A stretch of 64,000 nucleotides of DNA from Neoroseomonas eburnea (GCF_018129005.1 NZ_JAAEDL010000017.1:1-64000), one strand, 5' to 3'; positions 17,764 through 28,295 are shown, numbered from the stretch's first letter. A program made the numbers and translations. The notes: a model not told the origin generated them from the letters alone.

Positions 17764-17925
17764 TTGGTATCAGACCAGCGGCACGAGTTCTCGACTCGTG
17801 CCGAGGCCGCGGATGCGGCCCGCCGGTGGTCCGGCGAAGCCAAGCAAACCGGAGGTTTGCGCCCGGCGCCTGAGGGCAGGAAAAGCCGGATACCAGCGGT
17901 CGCAAATAGCGGCCGTTGGTATGAG
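17764..17925. repeat. module C repeat, inverted copy of 4545-4680
   Basis: This block is nearly identical to the reverse complement of the downstream part of copy 1. It shares GGTTTGCGCCCGGCGCCTG, GGCAGGAAAAGCCGGATACC and a 14-bp-stem hairpin at 17890-17922. Two base changes in the hairpin keep pairing as G-U wobbles. Short frames that read through it recur with the repeat and are not genes. The remainder of 17436-18016 has no gene. Confidence 0.85.
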
Positions 17926-18016
17926 ACGCTGACGGCCGCCGGATGACGGCCGCGGCCGGAGGATCGGATCGGCAAAGGCGTGTGCCGGGCCATGTGGCGT
18001 CCCGGCGGGGCCGGAC

Positions 18017-19678
<1,662 letters not shown>

Positions 19679-19720
19679 GCGCAATCTCCGGTGCGCGCGA
19701 AAGGGTGCGCGCGGGGCGGG

Positions 19721-19818
19721 TCTAGAGCAGATCCCGTCCGGGTGGAATCACCCGGGCGGGTGAAGATGCTCGCTCAAACAAGGCTGGAGCGCTTCCACCT
19801 TCGGGGGAAGCGCATCTA
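19721..19818. repeat. CTAG-bounded structured repeat, copy 2
   Basis: Begins TCTAGAGCAGATCCCG like the element at 13781. It then has the stem GTCCGGGTG-GAAT-CACCCGGGC, followed by GAAGATGCTCGCTCAAACA and GGCTGGAGCG, and ends ATCTAG. Compared with copy 1 several stem positions change on both sides so that pairing survives. It lies between the fumA start and the sspB stop. The rest of 19819-20047 shows nothing recognisable. Confidence 0.8.
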
Positions 19819-20047
19819 GCGCAGGGCGGGGCCGGCCGCCAACCGGGACGGCGACACGAACGGCCCGCAGGCGGAAAGGGCAGGCGGGGGCGCTCCGCCC
19901 GGCCAAGGCAGCACCGGCGCGGGGCTGCCGGATCGGGCACCACGCCGGGCGGTTCGGACTTGCCTGCGCCTCGGCTGGATGACCCGCGGCGGGCTTGCGA
20001 AGACCGGGACGACGGCGCCTGCCGTCCCTGGCGCCTCGCGGCGCGGG

Positions 20048-20572
20048 TCAGGCGTCGCGCGCGGGCTTCCGCCGGAAGGCGTCGAGGCTGACCACCTGGG
20101 CCGGGGCCGCAGGCGCCGGCGGGGTGGCAGGGTCCTCGGCCGCCTCGGGCGCCGGCTCCTCCGGCACGTCCTCGAAGGCGGGCGGTTCCATGCCCGTGGC
20201 CGGGAAACGCAGGCCGAAGCGGACATGCGGGTCGTGGAACATGGTCAGCGCCCCGAAGGGCACCACCAGGCGGGAAGGCACGCCGCCGAAGAACAGCGTC
20301 ACGCCGAAGCGGCCGGCCTGGCGGTCCACCTCCAGATCCTCGAACTGGTGCTGCAGGACGATGGTGATTTCCTGCGGGTAGCGGGCCTTGAGGTGGCCCG
20401 GCACCGTGGTGCCCGGATGGTCCGTGCGGAAGGTCAGGTAGTAGTGGTGTTCGCCCGGCAGGCCTTCGGCCGCGGCGTGCTCGAGCGCGCGGATCGCGAC
20501 CTCGCGCAAGGCTTCCTCGGCCCAGGTGTCGTAGGGCAGCAGGCTTTCGGGCGGTGCGGCGTCGTCGCTCAT
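20048..20572 (-). CDS. sspB: SspB, ClpXP adaptor for ssrA-tagged proteins (alpha type)
   Basis: 174 residues from the ATG at 20570-20572; an ATG three codons upstream is also possible. The folded domain (about 1-125) has LPYDTWAEEALREVAIRAL, EHHYYLTFRTDHPG, YPQEITIVLQHQFEDL and FGGVPSRLVVPFGALTMF, the SspB fold. An alanine/proline linker follows, then a C-terminal VVSLDAFRRK tail, equivalent to the ClpX-binding peptide of other SspBs. SspB tethers ssrA-tagged polypeptides to ClpX for degradation. The gene lies about 40 bp downstream of the tmRNA gene on the same strand. Confidence 0.94.
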   Translation of the reverse strand: MSDDAAPPESLLPYDTWAEEALREVAIRALEHAAAEGLPGEHHYYLTFRTDHPGTTVPGHLKARYPQEITIVLQHQFEDLEVDRQAGRFGVTLFFGGVPSRLVVPFGALTMFHDPHVRFGLRFPATGMEPPAFEDVPEEPAPEAAEDPATPPAPAAPAQVVSLDAFRRKPARDA

Positions 20573-20614
20573 GCGGGCCATCTAGTGCAGGAGGGGGACG
20601 GATGCCAAGGGAAG

Positions 20615-20892
20615 TGGGGGGCTTCTGTTGCCCGGTGCCCCCCGGACCGCGCTTACCTATTTAGGCAGCGAGCGCCACAGCCTCGCGGCTGTTGTCGTTG
20701 GCACTTGTGATTTGGTCCGATGACGGCGGTACCATGCCGGGCAAAAGACGTATCTTTACCGCGCGCGTCGAGCCTGTTTCGCCCCCAGAACCCGCTGACA
20801 AGGCGGGGTTGATGGTGGAGGCGCCGGGTACCGCCCCCGGGTCCGCAACGCTTATTCCATACGCCGTTTATCGCCATAGTCACCGAGGTGAC
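20615..20892 (-). ncRNA. ssrA: tmRNA, circularly permuted two-piece form
   Basis: On the minus strand the acceptor piece comes first. Its T-arm (GGACCCGGGGGCGGTACCC) and GGCGCCTCCACCA end at 20813 with encoded CCA. After a spacer of about 26 nt the coding piece starts at 20786 with GGGGGCGAAACAGGCTCGAC. The two ends pair as a 7-bp acceptor stem (GGGGGCG with CGCCTCC, one G-U). The tag frame at 20661-20702 encodes ANDNSREAVALAA then TAA. A TATATG -10-like box at 20899-20904 suggests a 5' end near 20892. A GC-rich hairpin at 20616-20644 marks the 3' end. tmRNA rescues stalled ribosomes and tags the product for ClpXP. Confidence 0.96.
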
Positions 20893-20938
20893 ACGGCTCA
20901 TATAGGCGAGAGCGTCGCGGATTTCGAGGACAATCCGA

Positions 20939-22108
20939 TCAGCCTTCGCGATCCTTAGGCAGGCCGCGTTCCACGATGCGGGCATAGAGCGCGGCACCAT
21001 AGGGAATCGCCTCATCGTTGAAGGCGTAGCGCGGATTGTGCGGCATGGCGCCGTCGCCGTTGCCGACATGGATGTAGGCACCGGGGACCTTCTCCATCAT
21101 GAAGGAGAAATCCTCCGAACCCATCCCGGGCGGGCTGTCGCGCGCCACGCGGTCGGCGCCGACCAGTTCCGCCGCCGCCTCGGCATAGGCCTCGGTCTGG
21201 GCGGGATCGTTGATGGTGGGGGCGAAGATCAGCCGCCAGTCCATCGTCGCGCTGGCGCCGAATCCGGCGGCCACGCCGTCCGCCACCCGGCGCATCGCCT
21301 CCTCGATCTGTTCGCCGACCGGCCGCGTGAAGAAGCGGGCGGTGCCGGAGATGGTCGCCGTTTCGGGGATGACGTTGTAGGCCTCCCCGCCCACCACCTT
21401 GGTCACGCTGACCACCGCCGGGTCGCGCGGGGAGAGGTTGCGCGAAACCACCGATTGCAGCGCCGCGGTGATGTGGCAGGCCGCCAGTACGGGGTCGATG
21501 CTGGCTTCGGGCCGCGCGCCATGGGCGCCCTTGCCGGAGACCTGGATGTCGAAGAAGGCGCCGCCGGCCGCGGTCGGGCCGGGGCGGATGCCGTACTCGC
21601 CCACCGGCAGGCCCGGGCGATTGTGCATGCCGAAGATCGCGTCGCAGGGGAAACGCTCGAACAGCCCGTCCTCGAGCATCGCCAGCGCGCCGCCGCAGCC
21701 TTCCTCCCCGGGCTGGAAGATGAAGTGGACGATGCCGTCGAAGGCGCGGGTCTCGGCCAGGTAGCGTGCGGCGCCCAGCAGCATGGTGGTGTGCCCGTCA
21801 TGGCCGCAGGCATGCATCACGCCCTTGGTCCGGCTGGCGAAGGGCAGGCCGGTCAGCTCCTCGATCGGCAGGGCGTCCATGTCGGCGCGCAGCCCGATGG
21901 CGCGGTTGCCGGACCCGTTGCGCAGCACGCCGACCACCCCGGTGCCGCCGACGCCGCGATGCACCTCGATGCCCCAGGATTCGAGCTGCCGGGCGACCAC
22001 CTCCGCCGTGCGGTGCTCGGCCATGCCGAGTTCGGGGTGCGCGTGCAGGTCGCGGCGGATGGCCGTGAGCTCGGGGTGGAAGGCGCGGATGGCGTCGAGG
22101 GCGGGCAT
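20939..22108 (-). CDS. M20-family amidohydrolase (hippurate hydrolase-like)
   Basis: 389 residues from the ATG at 22106-22108, with AGGAA upstream. The di-metal peptidase M20D motifs are in order: GLRADMDALPI, MHACGHDGHTTMLLGAA, FQPGEEGCGGA, and GMGSEDFSFM near the C terminus. The lid/dimerisation domain (about 185-295) includes GKGAHGARPEASIDP. These enzymes cleave N-acyl amino acids such as hippurate or N-acetyl derivatives; exact substrate cannot be read from sequence. The tmRNA promoter lies just beyond its stop codon. Confidence 0.94.
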   Translation of the reverse strand: MPALDAIRAFHPELTAIRRDLHAHPELGMAEHRTAEVVARQLESWGIEVHRGVGGTGVVGVLRNGSGNRAIGLRADMDALPIEELTGLPFASRTKGVMHACGHDGHTTMLLGAARYLAETRAFDGIVHFIFQPGEEGCGGALAMLEDGLFERFPCDAIFGMHNRPGLPVGEYGIRPGPTAAGGAFFDIQVSGKGAHGARPEASIDPVLAACHITAALQSVVSRNLSPRDPAVVSVTKVVGGEAYNVIPETATISGTARFFTRPVGEQIEEAMRRVADGVAAGFGASATMDWRLIFAPTINDPAQTEAYAEAAAELVGADRVARDSPPGMGSEDFSFMMEKVPGAYIHVGNGDGAMPHNPRYAFNDEAIPYGAALYARIVERGLPKDREG

Positions 22109-22178
22109 GGCGGTTCCTGGGACGGACGAAGGCGCCATGCTGCATCGGTCCGGGGCGGCGGCCAACGGGCCCGCCCGC

Positions 22179-22310
22179 GAGGGGGGCTTGCCCCCTCGGG
22201 CTCCCCCACCAGGGGACACGGTCCCCTGGACCCGCGATCACTCAAGTATCGGTTTCCAAAGGCCCTTCGGCCTTTGGTGGGGAGAGCCCGAGAGGGGCGA
22301 GGCCCCTCTC
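22179..22310. repeat. composite palindromic repeat, copy 4
   Basis: Located between divergent genes. The left arm is type B: hairpin GAGGGGG/CCCCCTC at 22179-22197 and CCAGGGGAC-ACG-GTCCCCTGG at 22209-22229. The right arm is type A inverted: CCAAAGGCC-CTTC-GGCCTTTGG at 22256-22277 and GAGAGGGGC-GAG-GCCCCTCTC at 22290-22310. The 26-base core ACCCGCG...GGTTT is shared, in reverse orientation, with the copy at 31929-32061. Confidence 0.85.
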
Positions 22311-22382
22311 GGTCCGCCTCCGCCGGCCTGCTATAGCCATGGTCCGTGACGCTCGGCGTCCGGAGTCGCAGAGGGGACCGGC

Positions 22383-23324
22383 ATGGCGCTGACGGCCGAA
22401 CAGCAGCAGGAGATCGACGCCGCGCGCGCCGCCGAGGGCAGCACGCGCCGCCCCACCGTGGCGTCGCTGGAGGCGATGCTCTTCCAGGCGATCCCCGTGC
22501 TCGACCACGGCTTCGTGCGCGTGGTGGACTACATGGGCGACGATGCGGCGATCGTGCAGGCGGCGCGCGTCTCCTACGGCCGCGGCACCCGGGCCGCCAA
22601 CGAGGATCGCGGCCTGATCCGCTACCTGATGCGGCACCGCCACTCGACGCCCTTCGAGATGTGCGAGATCAAGTACCACGTGAAGCTGCCGATCTTCGTG
22701 GCGCGGCAATGGATCCGCCACCGCACGGCGAACGTGAACGAGTATTCGGCGCGCTACTCGATCCTCGACCGCGAGTTCTACATCCCCGCCCCCGACCACC
22801 TGGCGGCGCAGTCCGTGGTGAACCGCCAGGGCCGCGGCGACATCCTGCAGGGCGAGGAAGCCGCGCGCGTGCTCGACCTGCTGCGCGAGGACGCGACGCG
22901 CAACTACGACCACTACCTCGAGATGCTGAACGAGGACGACGACGGCAAGCCGCGCGACCCGGGCCGGCAGGGCCTGGCGCGCGAGCTGGCGCGGATGAAC
23001 CTCACCCTCAACGCCTATACGCAATGGTACTGGAAGACGGATCTGCACAATCTGCTGCACTTCCTCTCCCTGCGCGCCGACACCCATGCCCAGTACGAGA
23101 TCCGCGTCTATGCCGAGGCGATGCTGGACACCGTGCGGGCCTGGGTGCCGATGGCCTATGACGCCTTCCGCGACTACCGGCTCGGCGCCGTCACGCTGTC
23201 GGCGCAGATGATGGGCATCGTGAAGCGCATGCTGGCCGGCGAGGTCGTCACGCAGGAGGGCTCCGGCCTGTCGAAGCGCGAATGGCGCGAGCTGATGGAA
23301 ACCCTCGGCCGCGATGCCGCCTGA
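22383..23324 (+). CDS. thyX: FAD-dependent thymidylate synthase
   Basis: 313 residues. The ThyX signature is [15 protein letters not shown] at about residues 112-126, including the RHRxxxxxxxSxR active-site pattern. [14 protein letters not shown] upstream and [20 protein letters not shown] downstream are the other family blocks. The enzyme makes dTMP from dUMP with NADPH, FAD and methylenetetrahydrofolate and replaces ThyA. A GGGGAC sequence precedes the ATG. Its 5' region begins right after a composite repeat. Confidence 0.97.
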   Translation: MALTAEQQQEIDAARAAEGSTRRPTVASLEAMLFQAIPVLDHGFVRVVDYMGDDAAIVQAARVSYGRGTRAANEDRGLIRYLMRHRHSTPFEMCEIKYHVKLPIFVARQWIRHRTANVNEYSARYSILDREFYIPAPDHLAAQSVVNRQGRGDILQGEEAARVLDLLREDATRNYDHYLEMLNEDDDGKPRDPGRQGLARELARMNLTLNAYTQWYWKTDLHNLLHFLSLRADTHAQYEIRVYAEAMLDTVRAWVPMAYDAFRDYRLGAVTLSAQMMGIVKRMLAGEVVTQEGSGLSKREWRELMETLGRDAA

Positions 23325-23336
23325 GGGAGGCCAGGC

Positions 23337-23591
23337 GTGGCGGGCAGGGCGGCATCCGTGAGCGGCACGGCCAAGGGACGCGCGACGGCGCGGCCGCGGA
23401 CGAAGAAGTCCGCCGGCCGCTGGGCCTCGCTCGGGCCTGCGGCGCGGCGCTGGATCTTCATCGGCGGCTTCACCCTGGCGCTGCTGGTCGGGCTGCCGCT
23501 CGCGCATGCGCTGCTGGGCGACGTGGGTGCCATCCTGCTCGGCACCTTCGCCTTCGGCTTCGTCGTCGGGCGCATGACGCTGAAGCGCTGA
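23337..23591 (+). CDS. small basic membrane protein, unknown
   Basis: 84 residues from a GTG with GGGAGG seven bases upstream, 12 bp after thyX. The first 38 residues are strongly basic and serine/alanine-rich. Two hydrophobic segments follow: WIFIGGFTLALLVGLPLAHAL and VGAILLGTFAFGFVVGRM. No named family recognised. Close spacing suggests cotranscription with thyX. Confidence 0.7.
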   Translation: MAGRAASVSGTAKGRATARPRTKKSAGRWASLGPAARRWIFIGGFTLALLVGLPLAHALLGDVGAILLGTFAFGFVVGRMTLKR

Positions 23592-23657
23592 GGCTGCGCG
23601 CGTAGCGATCGGCGGCGCGGCGGCGACCCCCTCGCGCACCGTCCGAGGAGAGCGGCT

Positions 23658-24119
23658 ACGACCCGCACCGACCGCATCCTGCGCCTGCTCGCCTGGCCCG
23701 CCGCGATCCGGATCGCCTACGAGTTCAACTGGTACCAGCAGTACAAGCTGACCGGGCATCCCGGCTCGGTGGACTACATCTTCCAGCCGCTCGCCGACTG
23801 GTTCGGCATCCCGGCCTACGAGAAGCCCTTCCGCCTGACCGTCGCGAGTCTCGAAATCGTCGCCTCGGTCCTGGTGCTGATCCCGCTGACCCGTGTCTGG
23901 GGTGCGCTGCTGACGATCGGGCTGATGAGCGGCGCGATCTTCTTCCACACCATCGGGCTGATCGGCATCGACCCCTATGGCGACGGCGGCAAGCTGTTCA
24001 AGGAAGCGATCTTTACCTCGGTGATGGGCGTCGTCGTCCTCTGCGCGCATCGCCAGGACGCATTCGCTGCCCTGGTACGCCTCGGGCTGCTCTGCGCCGC
24101 CTTCGCGCGCACGGCGTGA
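23658..24119 (+). CDS. DoxX-like membrane protein, apparent ACG start
   Basis: If translation begins at the ACG at 23658, the product is 153 residues and starts TTRTDRILRLLAWPAAIRIA, giving a complete first helix as expected for DoxX-like proteins. Then come FNWYQQYKLTGHPGSV and three further hydrophobic segments (ASLEIVASVLVLIPL, WGALLTIGLMSGAIFFHTIG, IFTSVMGVVVLCAH). GAGGAG lies 7 bases before the ACG. No ATG, GTG or TTG occurs in frame between the preceding stop (23589) and GTG 23769, which would remove the first helix. Either a rare ACG start or a start-codon mutation is likely. Confidence 0.72.
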   Translation, partial: TTRTDRILRLLAWPAAIRIAYEFNWYQQYKLTGHPGSVDYIFQPLADWFGIPAYEKPFRLTVASLEIVASVLVLIPLTRVWGALLTIGLMSGAIFFHTIGLIGIDPYGDGGKLFKEAIFTSVMGVVVLCAHRQDAFAALVRLGLLCAAFARTA

Positions 24120-24122
24120 CCG

Positions 24123-24830
24123 TCATGCCGTTTCGCGGGCGAGGTCCAGCACGCGGTCGTGCCTCGGCAGGCTGCGTGTTTGCCCGCGGCCGCGCCGCGC
24201 ACGCAGGGTGAGGAACGCGACGGCCACCCAGCCGCCATGGAAGCAGAGCCCGGCGGCCAGCATGGCCTGGCCCGGGATCGGCCCGACCGCTGCCCGCTCC
24301 CACAATTCTGCGAAGCTTGCCAACGGCTCGGGATGGATCACGAGCTTGCCGGCATAGGCCGCGACCTGCATGGCGAAGATCCAGCCGTAGTTCTTGCGCA
24401 GCCTGCGCCCGAGCGCATCCCAGTAGCTGATGTGCAGCCGTGGCCGCCGGTAGTCCTCGTAGAGCACCTCGTTCCAGTGGTTCTCGGTCTGCACGCCACG
24501 GCCGAGCAGGATGGGCCCGAAGAACTGCGTTTCCAGGATATGCGCGCGCACCCGCCAGAAATCGAAGAAGCGGTAGCGCCGCGCCTCGATGTGCAGGAAC
24601 ACCGTGACCAGCAGGCCGACCAGCACCAGCGGCAGGGGAGAGGCTGCCGCACTGCTGAAGGTGAGCGACAGCGCGAGGCCGGTGGTCACCACCGCCCAGT
24701 TGGTCGTCGCGTCCAGGCGGGAACGCCAGACCGTGCTGCGATAGACCTCGCCGCGATAGAGGTGGGACAGCGCGCCGATCTCCGCCGCGCCGAACCCGAA
24801 CGATTCGTGCCACTTCTGCCCGTTGCCCAT
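24123..24830 (-). CDS. DUF2270 domain membrane protein
   Basis: 235 residues from the ATG at 24828-24830. Family features are LSHLYRGEVYRSTVWRSRLD near the N terminus, two close hydrophobic segments around residues 45-85, IEARRYRFFDFWRVRAHILE, and two C-terminal membrane helices (IFAMQVAAYAGKLV and MLAAGLCFHGGWVAVAFL). Function of DUF2270 is unknown. The frame extends upstream but the added sequence overlaps apbC. Convergent with the DoxX-like gene, three bases apart. Confidence 0.86.
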   Translation of the reverse strand: MGNGQKWHESFGFGAAEIGALSHLYRGEVYRSTVWRSRLDATTNWAVVTTGLALSLTFSSAAASPLPLVLVGLLVTVFLHIEARRYRFFDFWRVRAHILETQFFGPILLGRGVQTENHWNEVLYEDYRRPRLHISYWDALGRRLRKNYGWIFAMQVAAYAGKLVIHPEPLASFAELWERAAVGPIPGQAMLAAGLCFHGGWVAVAFLTLRARRGRGQTRSLPRHDRVLDLARETA

Positions 24831-24891
24831 GGCCGTTCCCTCCCGCGGCACTGCGGTGCGGTCGCTCCCGGCCGGCCGCGCGGGCCGGGGG

Positions 24892-25998
24892 TCACTCCAT
24901 GACGATCGCCGGTCCCCCCGCCGCCTTCGCCCGCGCCTTCTCCCACACGCGGGCGGCGATGCGGCGGTAGGTCTCGGCCTCCTCGGTCTCCGGCCGCGCG
25001 GTGACGATCGGCGTGCCGGCATCCGACAGCTCGCGGATCGCGAGCTTCAGGGGCAGTTCGCCGAGGAACTCGACGCCGAGCCGCTCCGCCTCCCGCCGCG
25101 CGCCGCCATGGCCGAACAGATCGGCGCGATGGCCGCAGTTCGGACAGCAGTAGTAGGACATGTTCTCGACCAGCCCGAGCACGGGCACGTTCACCTTCTC
25201 GAACATCCGCACGCCGCGGCGGGCATCGAGCAGCGCGACGTCCTGCGGTGTGGAAACGATCACCGCACCGGCCAGCGGCACGCGCTGCGACATGGTGAGC
25301 TGCGCATCGCCCGTGCCCGGCGGCATGTCCACGATCATGATGTCGAGCGTGCCCCACTCGACCTGGCCCATCATCTGCTCGAGCGCGCCCATCACCATCG
25401 GGCCGCGCCAGATCATCGGCGTCTCCTCATCGACCAGGAAGCCGATCGACATCGCCTTCAGCCCCCAGCGCGACAGCGGCGTGATGCGCTGCCCGGTCGC
25501 ACGGGGCTTCTCCCGCGTGCCGAGCATCTGCGGCAGGGACGGCCCGTAGATGTCGGCATCCAGCAGCCCGACCTTCAGCCCCTGCGCGGCGAGCGCGACG
25601 GCGAGGTTCACCGCGGTGGTGGACTTGCCGACCCCGCCCTTGCCCGAGGCGACGGCGACGATGGCGCCGACCTCCGGCAACAGCATCGGTCCCTGGCCGG
25701 AGGGGGCGCGCGCGGCCTGGCGCGGCGTCGCGGGCTGCGGCGCGGCCTCCCGGTGCGCGGTCAGGACCACGGTCGCGTTCAGCACGCCCGGCACGGCGGC
25801 GGCGGCCCTCTGCGCCGCGAGCCGCAACGGCTCGAGCTCCGCGGCGCGTTCGCGCGGAACCTGCAACGAGAACTGCACCATCCCGTCGCGCGCTGCGAGG
25901 CCCTGGACCATGCCGGCCGACACCACATCCCGACCCGTCGCCGGGTCCATCACGGCCCTCAGCGCGGCGGTCACCGCTTCCGCCAGAGTCTCAGCCAT
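24892..25998 (-). CDS. apbC: Mrp/NBP35-family iron-sulfur cluster carrier ATPase
   Basis: 368 residues. An N-terminal MIP18/DUF59-like domain (about 1-90) precedes the ATPase domain, which holds the deviant Walker A SGKGGVGKSTT (about residue 125), DADIYGPSLPQML and DMPPGTGDAQL. A CxxC pair occurs in CCPNCGHRADLFG and can bridge a labile [4Fe-4S] cluster in the dimer. ApbC/Mrp proteins deliver clusters to apoproteins. Start chosen at ATG 25996-25998; an ATG six codons upstream is possible. Divergent from hflK. Confidence 0.94.
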   Translation of the reverse strand: MAETLAEAVTAALRAVMDPATGRDVVSAGMVQGLAARDGMVQFSLQVPRERAAELEPLRLAAQRAAAAVPGVLNATVVLTAHREAAPQPATPRQAARAPSGQGPMLLPEVGAIVAVASGKGGVGKSTTAVNLAVALAAQGLKVGLLDADIYGPSLPQMLGTREKPRATGQRITPLSRWGLKAMSIGFLVDEETPMIWRGPMVMGALEQMMGQVEWGTLDIMIVDMPPGTGDAQLTMSQRVPLAGAVIVSTPQDVALLDARRGVRMFEKVNVPVLGLVENMSYYCCPNCGHRADLFGHGGARREAERLGVEFLGELPLKLAIRELSDAGTPIVTARPETEEAETYRRIAARVWEKARAKAAGGPAIVME

Positions 25999-26178
25999 CG
26001 CTTGAAATGCCCTCATTCCTGGACAATATCGGCCCGGCCGGCGAGGGTGTCCTTCGATGAGGCGTCCCCGGCGCCCGGCCGGCGCCCATATGGTCGGGCG
26101 TCGCCCTTCCTGCACCCCTCAATGGCAGGCGCCGGGCAAGTCGTCACCACTGGTTGGAATACGGAGGCCCAGCGTCGA

Positions 26179-27396
26179 ATGCCCTGGAACAACAGCGGCG
26201 GACAAAGTCCCTGGGGGAACCCGCGGCCGGGTGGGCCGTGGGGCTCGCCGCCCCCGCCCGGCGGCGGCGGCCCGGTCGGGCCGGGCGGCGGGCGAGGCCC
26301 CGACCTCGACGACATGATCCGCCAGGCGCAGGACGCGGTGCGCCGCTTCCTGCCGCGCGGCGGGGGCAAGGGCGTCGCGCTGCTGGGCATCGTGCTGGTG
26401 GCGGTCTGGGCCGCTTCGGGATTCTTCCGCGTGCAGCCCGACGAACAGGGCGTGGTGATGCGCTTCGGCGCCTTCGACCGTGTCGCCTTCCCCGGCCTCA
26501 ACTATCACATTCCCTGGCCGGTCGAGACCGTGACGACGCCGCGCGTGACGCGCATCAATCGCGTCGATATCGGCTTCGTCGGCGCGCAGGAGGCGCCGGT
26601 GATCACCGGCCGCATCCAGCCGGCGCGCGATGTGCTCGCCGAATCGCTGATGCTGACGGGCGACGAGAACATCATCGACATCGACGTCGCCGTCTTCTGG
26701 CGCATCCGTGACGCGGGCGAATTCCTGTTCAACACCCGCAACCCGGAAAGCACGGTGAAGTCCGCCGCCGAATCGGTGATGCGGGAAGTGATCGGCCGCA
26801 CGCCGATCCAGCCCGCCCTGACGGAAGCCCGCGCGCAGATCGAACAGGAAGTGCGCCGCGGCACCCAGGCGATCATGGACCAGTACGGCGCGGGCATCGA
26901 GATCGTGCAGGTGCAGCTGCAGAAGGTCGATCCGCCCAGCCAGGTCATCGATGCCTTCCGCGACGTGCAGCGCGCCAATGCCGACCGCGAGCGCGCCCGC
27001 AACGAGGCGGAATCCTTCCGCAACGACATCATCCCCCGTGCCCGCGGCGAGGCCGAGCGCCTGGTGCAGGAAGCGCAGGGTGCGCGCGAGAGCCAGATCG
27101 CCCGCGCCCGCGGCGAGGCGGCACGTTTCACCAGCGTGCTCACCGCCTACCAGTCCGCACAGGACGTGACCGTGCGGCGCCTCTACCTCGAGACGATGGA
27201 GGAGATCCTGCGGCGCAACCCGATGATCATCGTCGATGACCGGCTGCAGGGAATCGTGCCCTTCCTGCCGCTCGGCGAAGGGGCGGCGGTGCCGCGCCCG
27301 GCGCAGGGCGGCCTTCCGACCAACCGGCCCGCGCCGCTGCCCGCCCTGCCGCAGGGCCCGGGCGTGCAGGGCCGCAGCCAGGGGATGCCGCGATGA
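26179..27396 (+). CDS. hflK: FtsH protease activity modulator HflK
   Basis: 405 residues from the ATG at 26179; the open frame continues far upstream but through the antisense of apbC. The N-terminal 45 residues are glycine/proline-rich, then one membrane helix KGVALLGIVLVAVWAASGFF (about 64-83). The SPFH/band-7 domain follows: VQPDEQGVVMRFG, VTRINRVDIGF, and IEIVQVQLQKVDPP. HflK and HflC form a periplasmic-facing membrane cage around FtsH and restrain it. Overlaps hflC by 4 bp. Confidence 0.95.
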   Translation: MPWNNSGGQSPWGNPRPGGPWGSPPPPGGGGPVGPGGGRGPDLDDMIRQAQDAVRRFLPRGGGKGVALLGIVLVAVWAASGFFRVQPDEQGVVMRFGAFDRVAFPGLNYHIPWPVETVTTPRVTRINRVDIGFVGAQEAPVITGRIQPARDVLAESLMLTGDENIIDIDVAVFWRIRDAGEFLFNTRNPESTVKSAAESVMREVIGRTPIQPALTEARAQIEQEVRRGTQAIMDQYGAGIEIVQVQLQKVDPPSQVIDAFRDVQRANADRERARNEAESFRNDIIPRARGEAERLVQEAQGARESQIARARGEAARFTSVLTAYQSAQDVTVRRLYLETMEEILRRNPMIIVDDRLQGIVPFLPLGEGAAVPRPAQGGLPTNRPAPLPALPQGPGVQGRSQGMPR

Positions 27397-28295
27397 ACCG
27401 CACCTTCGCGCTGCTCGCCGTCCTCGCCGTCATCATCGTGACGACGGCCTCGACGCTCTTCACCGTCCACCAGACCCAGCAGGTGCTGATCACGCAGTTC
27501 GGCGAGCCGATCCGCGTCATCGACAAGCCGGGCCTGCATGCGAAGATCCCGTTCATCCAGTCGGTCATCACCTTCGACCGCCGGCTGCTCGACTTCGACG
27601 CCCCGGGTGAGGAAGTCATCCTCGGCGACCAGCGCCGGCTGATCGTGGACAGCTTCACCCGCTACCGCATCACCGATCCGTTGGTGTTCTACCAGACGGT
27701 CGGCGCGACCGAGGGCGGAATCCGCGCGCGGCTGAACTCGATCGTCTCCTCCTCGCTGCGGCGCGTGCTGGGCAATGAGCCGCTGCTTTCGGTGCTCTCC
27801 ACCGACCGCCCGCGGATCATGGGCGAGATCCGAGGCCAGGTGAACGCCGAGGCGCGGCAGTTCGGCATCGAGGTGGTGGATGTCCGCATCCGCCGCGCCG
27901 ACCTGCCGGAGGAGAACACCCAGGCCATCCTCTCCCGCATGCAGTCCGAGCGCGAGCGCGTCGCCCGGGAAGCCCGCGCGGAAGGTGCGGAGGTGGCGCA
28001 GCGCGTGCGTGCCGGCGCCGAGCGCGAGCGCACCGTGCTGCTCGCCGAGGCGCAGGCCCAGTCCGACGTGCTGCGCGGCCAGGGTGAGCAGGAGGCGATC
28101 CGCATCGTCGCGGAGGCCTTCCAGCGCGATCTCGACTTCTTCCAGTTCTGGCGGTCCATGCAGGCCTATCGCGAGGCCTTCTCGGAGGGGAACACCCGCA
28201 TGGTGATGACCCCCGATTCCGAGTTCTTCCGCTTCTTCCGGGAGAGCGGCGGACGGCCGCTGGCGCCGCTGCCGGGCGCTGCGACCCCGCAGTGA
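27393..28295 (+). CDS. hflC: protease modulator HflC
   Basis: 300 residues. An N-terminal membrane helix (about 4-22) is followed by the SPFH domain with QQVLITQFGEPIRVIDKPGLHAKIPF, DFDAPGEEVILGDQRRLIVD and IEVVDVRIRRADLPEENTQAI, then a long coiled region rich in Ala/Glu/Arg. It partners HflK in regulating FtsH proteolysis. Start overlaps hflK and stop overlaps the DUF2065 GTG (GTGA), so the three are translationally coupled. Confidence 0.96.
   Translation: MNRTFALLAVLAVIIVTTASTLFTVHQTQQVLITQFGEPIRVIDKPGLHAKIPFIQSVITFDRRLLDFDAPGEEVILGDQRRLIVDSFTRYRITDPLVFYQTVGATEGGIRARLNSIVSSSLRRVLGNEPLLSVLSTDRPRIMGEIRGQVNAEARQFGIEVVDVRIRRADLPEENTQAILSRMQSERERVAREARAEGAEVAQRVRAGAERERTVLLAEAQAQSDVLRGQGEQEAIRIVAEAFQRDLDFFQFWRSMQAYREAFSEGNTRMVMTPDSEFFRFFRESGGRPLAPLPGAATPQ

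Noticed and set aside
17670..17946. Three short plus-strand frames over the module C repeat
   Set aside because: Similar peptides appear wherever the repeat occurs, in different frames and orientations, so the repeat and not a gene is conserved.
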